64,000 nucleotides of DNA from Pseudomonas siliginis (GTDB lineage: Bacteria; Pseudomonadota; Gammaproteobacteria; Pseudomonadales; Pseudomonadaceae): positions 124,001 through 188,000 of the forward strand of contig NZ_JAHSTW010000013.1 of the NCBI RefSeq assembly GCF_019145195.1. The letters run 5' to 3'. A program made the translations under genes and the position numbers. This document shows, one piece after another, positions 63,917-64,000 of the stretch. The notes under the pieces were generated by a model. The model worked only from the letters and a program-made list of their open reading frames with translations. It did no database searches and had not been told where the DNA came from. Position 1 is the stretch's first letter. Each line of letters opens with the position of its first letter.

Positions 63917-64000
63917 TCAGAACACGACTGTCTTGTTGCCATGCACCAGCACGCGGTCTTCCAGGTGATAACGCAGACCACGGGCCAGCACCATCTTCTC
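63917..64000 (-). CDS. purU: Formyltetrahydrofolate deformylase (3' end only)
   Basis: The last 27 codons and stop are present, with the rest beyond the window. The C-terminus RYHLEDRVLVHGNKTVVF matches the end of PurU, which frees formate from 10-formyl-tetrahydrofolate. Pseudomonas has several purU copies. In P. aeruginosa one lies near the pct chemoreceptor genes, as here. The identification rests on this tail alone. Confidence 0.8.
   Translation of the reverse strand, partial: EKMVLARGLRYHLEDRVLVHGNKTVVF

Overview
The window is a stretch of Pseudomonas chromosome, most likely from the P. fluorescens group. The evidence is the high G+C codon use, P. aeruginosa-like gene neighbourhoods (tol-pal, ruvABC-pmpR-aspS, slyX-HIT-oprD, yajQ-panE-kinase, Nudix-GST-argJ-secA), a TyrR-like GcsR glycine regulon, and many copies of a Pseudomonas-type intergenic REP palindrome. 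I see no prophage, insertion sequence, integrase, CRISPR array or rRNA. One tRNA is present, tRNA-Lys(UUU).

Layout. 1-5.2 kb: a heme-uptake island with the end of an ECF sigma gene, a FecR-type sigma regulator, a TonB-dependent heme receptor, a heme oxygenase and a small YbaN membrane protein. The receptor and heme oxygenase genes carry the same two-part promoter-like motif at identical spacing. 5.3-9 kb: a chemoreceptor and a CaiB-like CoA transferase. 9.1-16.3 kb: the arginine deiminase pathway arcD-arcA-arcB-arcC plus a second, divergent arcD and a DUF5064-like gene. 16.5-24.5 kb: gcsR and the operon gcvH-gcvP-sdaA-gcvT, with a sigma-54 promoter and three operator-like palindromes; glyA, usually in this cluster, is absent. 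24.5-28.7 kb: a cspA-type gene with a long leader, an RDD protein, nadA, tRNA-Lys, and queE-queC. 28.8-34.2 kb: ybgC-tolQ-tolR-tolA-tolB-pal-cpoB. 34.4-39.5 kb: ruvC, ruvA-ruvB, pmpR and aspS. 39.6-42.5 kb: small genes (FmdB zinc ribbon, ribbon-helix-helix protein, Dps, a membrane protein fused to a cold-shock domain, SlyX, HIT). 42.5-44.8 kb: an 880-base upstream region and an OprD-family porin. 45-51.9 kb: MscS, YajQ, PanE, a PAS histidine kinase, a cobalamin adenosyltransferase, a Nudix/thiamine-synthase-like fusion and a GST. 52-58.5 kb: argJ, secA, dciA and a HerA-like ATPase. 58.7-64 kb: a PctA-like amino-acid chemoreceptor, a three-gene glycosyltransferase-deacetylase-flippase-like operon, a 58-residue ORF and the end of purU.

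How the genes work together. The first locus takes in heme, extracts its iron and appears to be switched on through a cell-surface signalling sigma/anti-sigma pair. The arc genes turn arginine into ornithine, ammonia, CO2 and ATP when oxygen is short. The gcv-sda operon splits glycine into C1 units, CO2 and ammonia and deaminates serine to pyruvate. The rest is largely core: envelope integrity (Tol-Pal), recombination (Ruv), protein export (SecA), tRNA charging and modification (AspS, QueC/E), NAD and arginine synthesis.

I found no clearly unprecedented system. The most interesting signals are regulatory: the duplicated ECF promoter whose second copy uses a terminator T-tract, the paired ANR-like boxes between two divergent arcD genes, the three GcsR-like palindromes, and a 16-base inverted-repeat family that sits where glyA would be expected. 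Small or poorly studied proteins worth attention are the membrane-anchored cold-shock protein, the three-gene envelope operon, the ribbon-helix-helix protein and the Nudix fusion.
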